Source of the DNA: Bacteroidota bacterium
GTDB lineage: Bacteria; Bacteroidota; Bacteroidia; Chitinophagales; Chitinophagaceae
Assembly: GCA_023418315.1 (NCBI GenBank)
Contig: JAEZZY010000019.1
Location: 62,001 to 126,000, forward strand
Reading direction: 5' to 3'
Length of the DNA: 64,000 bases
The position numbers were made by a program, and so were the translations under genes. The notes under the pieces are model-generated. The model saw only the letters and a list, made by a program, of their open reading frames with translations. It searched no databases and was not told the DNA's origin. Shown one piece after another: positions 63,301 through 64,000 of this stretch. Numbering within the stretch: position 1 is the first letter of the stretch; each line of letters starts with the position of its first letter.

Positions 63301-63570
63301 GGCATTTTGAAACAAATGAAAATACACGAAGGATAACGTATCGGGCGAATTATTCACGTATTCTATCGTTTGGCTGGCAGAGATGATATGCGTGGTTTCA
63401 TCCAGCACAGCTTCTATTTTATAGCCCACATCCTGCTGCCAATAAGCCTTATCCGGCATTCTGTTTTTCCAGTAATAGGGATTGTTTTTGCTGCGGTAGG
63501 CATCTAAGCTTTGCGCCGCAGCATCCTTCATCCAAAACAGAGAAAACAATAAAAGAGTACAGTATTTCAT
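60310..63570 (-). CDS. M1 family metallopeptidase fused to an Omp85-type beta-barrel
   Basis: 1086 aa from the ATG at 63568-63570, giving a signal peptide MKYCTLLLFSLFWMKDAAAQ. The N-terminal half is an M1 aminopeptidase-like domain. It has a GxMEN-type GMEYP (357-361), the zinc site HEIGHNW (His379, Glu380, His383) and the third ligand Glu402 in MDEGFTQFL. The C-terminal half from about residue 660 (LSMKLQLDGG) is beta-rich with alternating aromatic residues. It contains GGGLNLRGYAGYFV (LRGY at 944-947) and ends in aromatic Phe (VGLNRTF), as in Omp85/BamA-type barrels. The protein may therefore be an outer-membrane-anchored peptidase, with the barrel assignment tentative. Confidence 0.8.
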   Translation of the reverse strand: MKYCTLLLFSLFWMKDAAAQSLDAYRSKNNPYYWKNRMPDKAYWQQDVGYKIEAVLDETTHIISASQTIEYVNNSPDTLSFVYFHLFQNAFVNGSYLHDLEKAMKFNSRLGRYEAAGLGTVVENLHVNGSAVKTELDNTILKVYLPKPLYPNGSVQFTMDFKTYYDNGATRRRMKMYPAWGFMHYNGVQWFPKLCVYDRKFGWDTYQHLNKEFYGEFGVYDVSLNFASNYIVEATGTLQNREEVLPKELREKLDIKNFASKKWNEPPSTIIPYKKGERKTWRFYAENVHDFAFTADPSYRIATTYWNGVECVGLAQEPHAAAWQNSADLVAKIIQTFSEDIGMYAYPKMIAADAADGMEYPMLTLDGGGEPGYRGLLVHEIGHNWFYGMVGSNETYRAAMDEGFTQFLTAWGLNKIDGKFLKESPPKSTYRRKFYEPVDTRDRRVYNAYISTALKGEPLPLNTHSNDFNNALGHEGGYGMVYYKTATMLYNLQYVLGDSLFLATMQHYFHQWKMAHPYFEDFKTSVLQFTKVDLNWFFDQWFETTKKIDYSVSSVKKIKNTDSFAIHFKRKGQMQMPIDFTITEKNGTQQSYHIPNTWFVKNTDAYTLPKWYGWGKLQSNYTAVIKAPSGIQHVVIDTSNRLADVYPLDNRKTRNLPLPPLSMKLQLDGGLSNPTDRHRYRMYLRPDLWWNPVDGIKLGAHVEGNYLNIMHKMDASIWWNTHVLQEDAYLSYQSEGYYQRYAPVNFIFNYSSPVSYNHPDHEEQLNIRYLDGLAYGRIGHNWRPTDNILAQIYFQALWRPRTHDRDYLLYPHEWSSNNQHPNNSLNIALTRTYNTKKSYGSATASFRAPLLGGNEANAFNYSYVQLEVKNTLYLHKFELRSRLFARAGMGTNLPYESALWLAGGNPEKMMEDKYTRSIGVVPDSWQGTSRYEMNHFQQGGGLNLRGYAGYFVADERNGEVLIGYKGRSGASLNLELDFDNYIRWQPKLTRNWLHIDAYGFADMGVIELSRIHNLNEYYHAVPTTMVSDVRIDAGLGFAATIKKWGVFEKAKPLTLRFDMPFFLNRPPYGAPQYVGFRYVVGLNRTF

Positions 63571-63669
63571 GGCTATAAAATAGTTGCGAAAATACTGCAT
63601 CAGGTGTAACCTTCAAATGGCAGTTAGCGGTTAGCAATTAGCAGTGTGGAGCTATGTGCGATGAGGCAT

Positions 63670-64000
63670 TTATTTCTTCTCCTTTGTTTCAAACAATTTG
63701 TCTTTATCCACCACTGTTACCTTGGTTTTGTCTTTCAGCGTGCGGGCGATGGCGCCAAAAGGAGCGGTTACTACTTGTTCACCGGCTTTCAGTCCTTCGG
63801 TTATTTGAATGTATTGATTATCCTGAATGCCGGTTTTTACATCGCGGATGGTTACTTCTTGCTTGCTTTCATCATACACAAAAACTATTTGACGTAGTAC
63901 GTCAATTCCTGTAGCTTCATTTTTCTTTTTGATACTATCGGGATAATCGCGCGTAGTAACGGCATTGACGGGAATAGACAAGATATGATGTTCTTTGCGG
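63670..64000 (-). CDS. RND efflux periplasmic adaptor subunit, C-terminal part only
   Basis: A minus-strand frame enters from the right edge and stops at 63670, giving about 110 residues. The visible start KEHHILSIPVNAVTTRDY is the conserved strand before the C-terminal membrane-proximal domain of HlyD/AcrA-like adaptors. It is followed by FVYDESKQEVTIRDVKTGIQ and DNQYIQITEGLKAGEQVVTA (the usual GLxxGxxVV motif). This is the tail of an AcrA/MacA-type adaptor linking an inner-membrane pump to TolC. The remaining gene, and probably pump and outer-membrane genes, lie outside the window. Confidence 0.82.
   Translation of the reverse strand, partial: RKEHHILSIPVNAVTTRDYPDSIKKKNEATGIDVLRQIVFVYDESKQEVTIRDVKTGIQDNQYIQITEGLKAGEQVVTAPFGAIARTLKDKTKVTVVDKDKLFETKEKK

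Noticed and set aside
1..64000. Over-representation of the palindrome CTATAG
   Set aside because: An eye count gave about 32 copies where base composition predicts roughly 20. The excess is modest, the count is approximate, and many copies fall at Ile-codon junctions.
1..64000. tRNA or rRNA genes
   Set aside because: No GTTCGAATC-type T-loop with a matching acceptor stem and no rRNA-like sequence was found by eye. A dedicated scan could still find a missed tRNA.

Overview
The window is chromosomal DNA from a member of the Bacteroidota, most likely of the Chitinophagales/Sphingobacteriia type. The evidence is: five secreted proteins ending in type IX secretion (T9SS) sorting domains of type A or of the gliding-motility type; TonB-dependent uptake; an S46 dipeptidyl-peptidase; phylum-typical gene pairs (DUF4271-hemD, DUF3098-ftsX); and many TAnnTTTG -7 promoter elements. 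No rRNA, tRNA, CRISPR array, prophage or insertion sequence was recognised. Most of the window is ordinary, densely packed housekeeping and envelope genes on both strands.

Layout. 1-2463: an AT-rich minus-strand cluster of three secreted or lipid-anchored proteins of unknown function, the last running off the left edge. 2518-6149: methyltransferase, cystathionine beta-synthase, TlpA-like thioredoxin lipoprotein. 6294-14475: HmuY-like lipoprotein, phosphohexomutase, YchF, aminopeptidase P, a giant PKD/gliding-type adhesin. 14594-20203: biotin carboxylase, DUF4271-HemD, dCTP deaminase, glutathione peroxidase, YebC. 20293-24776: a GT-C/TPR membrane protein and three methyltransferases. 24946-31892: S46 peptidase, a beta-propeller gliding-type protein, a small YciI-like protein, a 585-base gene-free stretch and a T9SS redoxin. 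32002-34508: TPP riboswitch controlling a TonB receptor. 34604-36545: flavin halogenase-like enzyme, [2Fe-2S] ferredoxin, DUF488 protein. 36853-44932: AraC regulator, PNGase F-like T9SS protein, SUI1 factor, glycosyltransferase, flippase, a gene broken by two homopolymer frameshifts, another T9SS protein. 44959-50766: BrkB-type membrane protein, aldo/keto reductase, DHFR-thymidylate synthase pair, GT2, MiaB. 50926-52118: UPF0175/DUF3368 toxin-antitoxin pair and DUF4260. 52407-60298: sigma-54 activator, DUF3098-FtsX, arginase-fold protein, HflX, acyl-CoA ligase, DUF5683. 60310-64000: an M1 peptidase fused to what looks like an Omp85-type beta-barrel, and the end of an RND-efflux adaptor.

How the genes work together. 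Several sets are coherent: thymidylate synthase with dihydrofolate reductase (dTMP and folate recycling, plus dCTP deaminase elsewhere); riboswitch plus receptor (thiamine uptake); S46, M1 and M24 peptidases plus a PNGase F-like enzyme (extracellular and periplasmic protein or glycoprotein use); glycosyltransferases plus flippase (surface polysaccharide). The strongest candidates for something new are the M1-peptidase/outer-membrane-barrel fusion, the dispersed 8-bp TCAACNNN repeat arrays in intergenic DNA, and the halogenase-like flavoprotein with its own ferredoxin.
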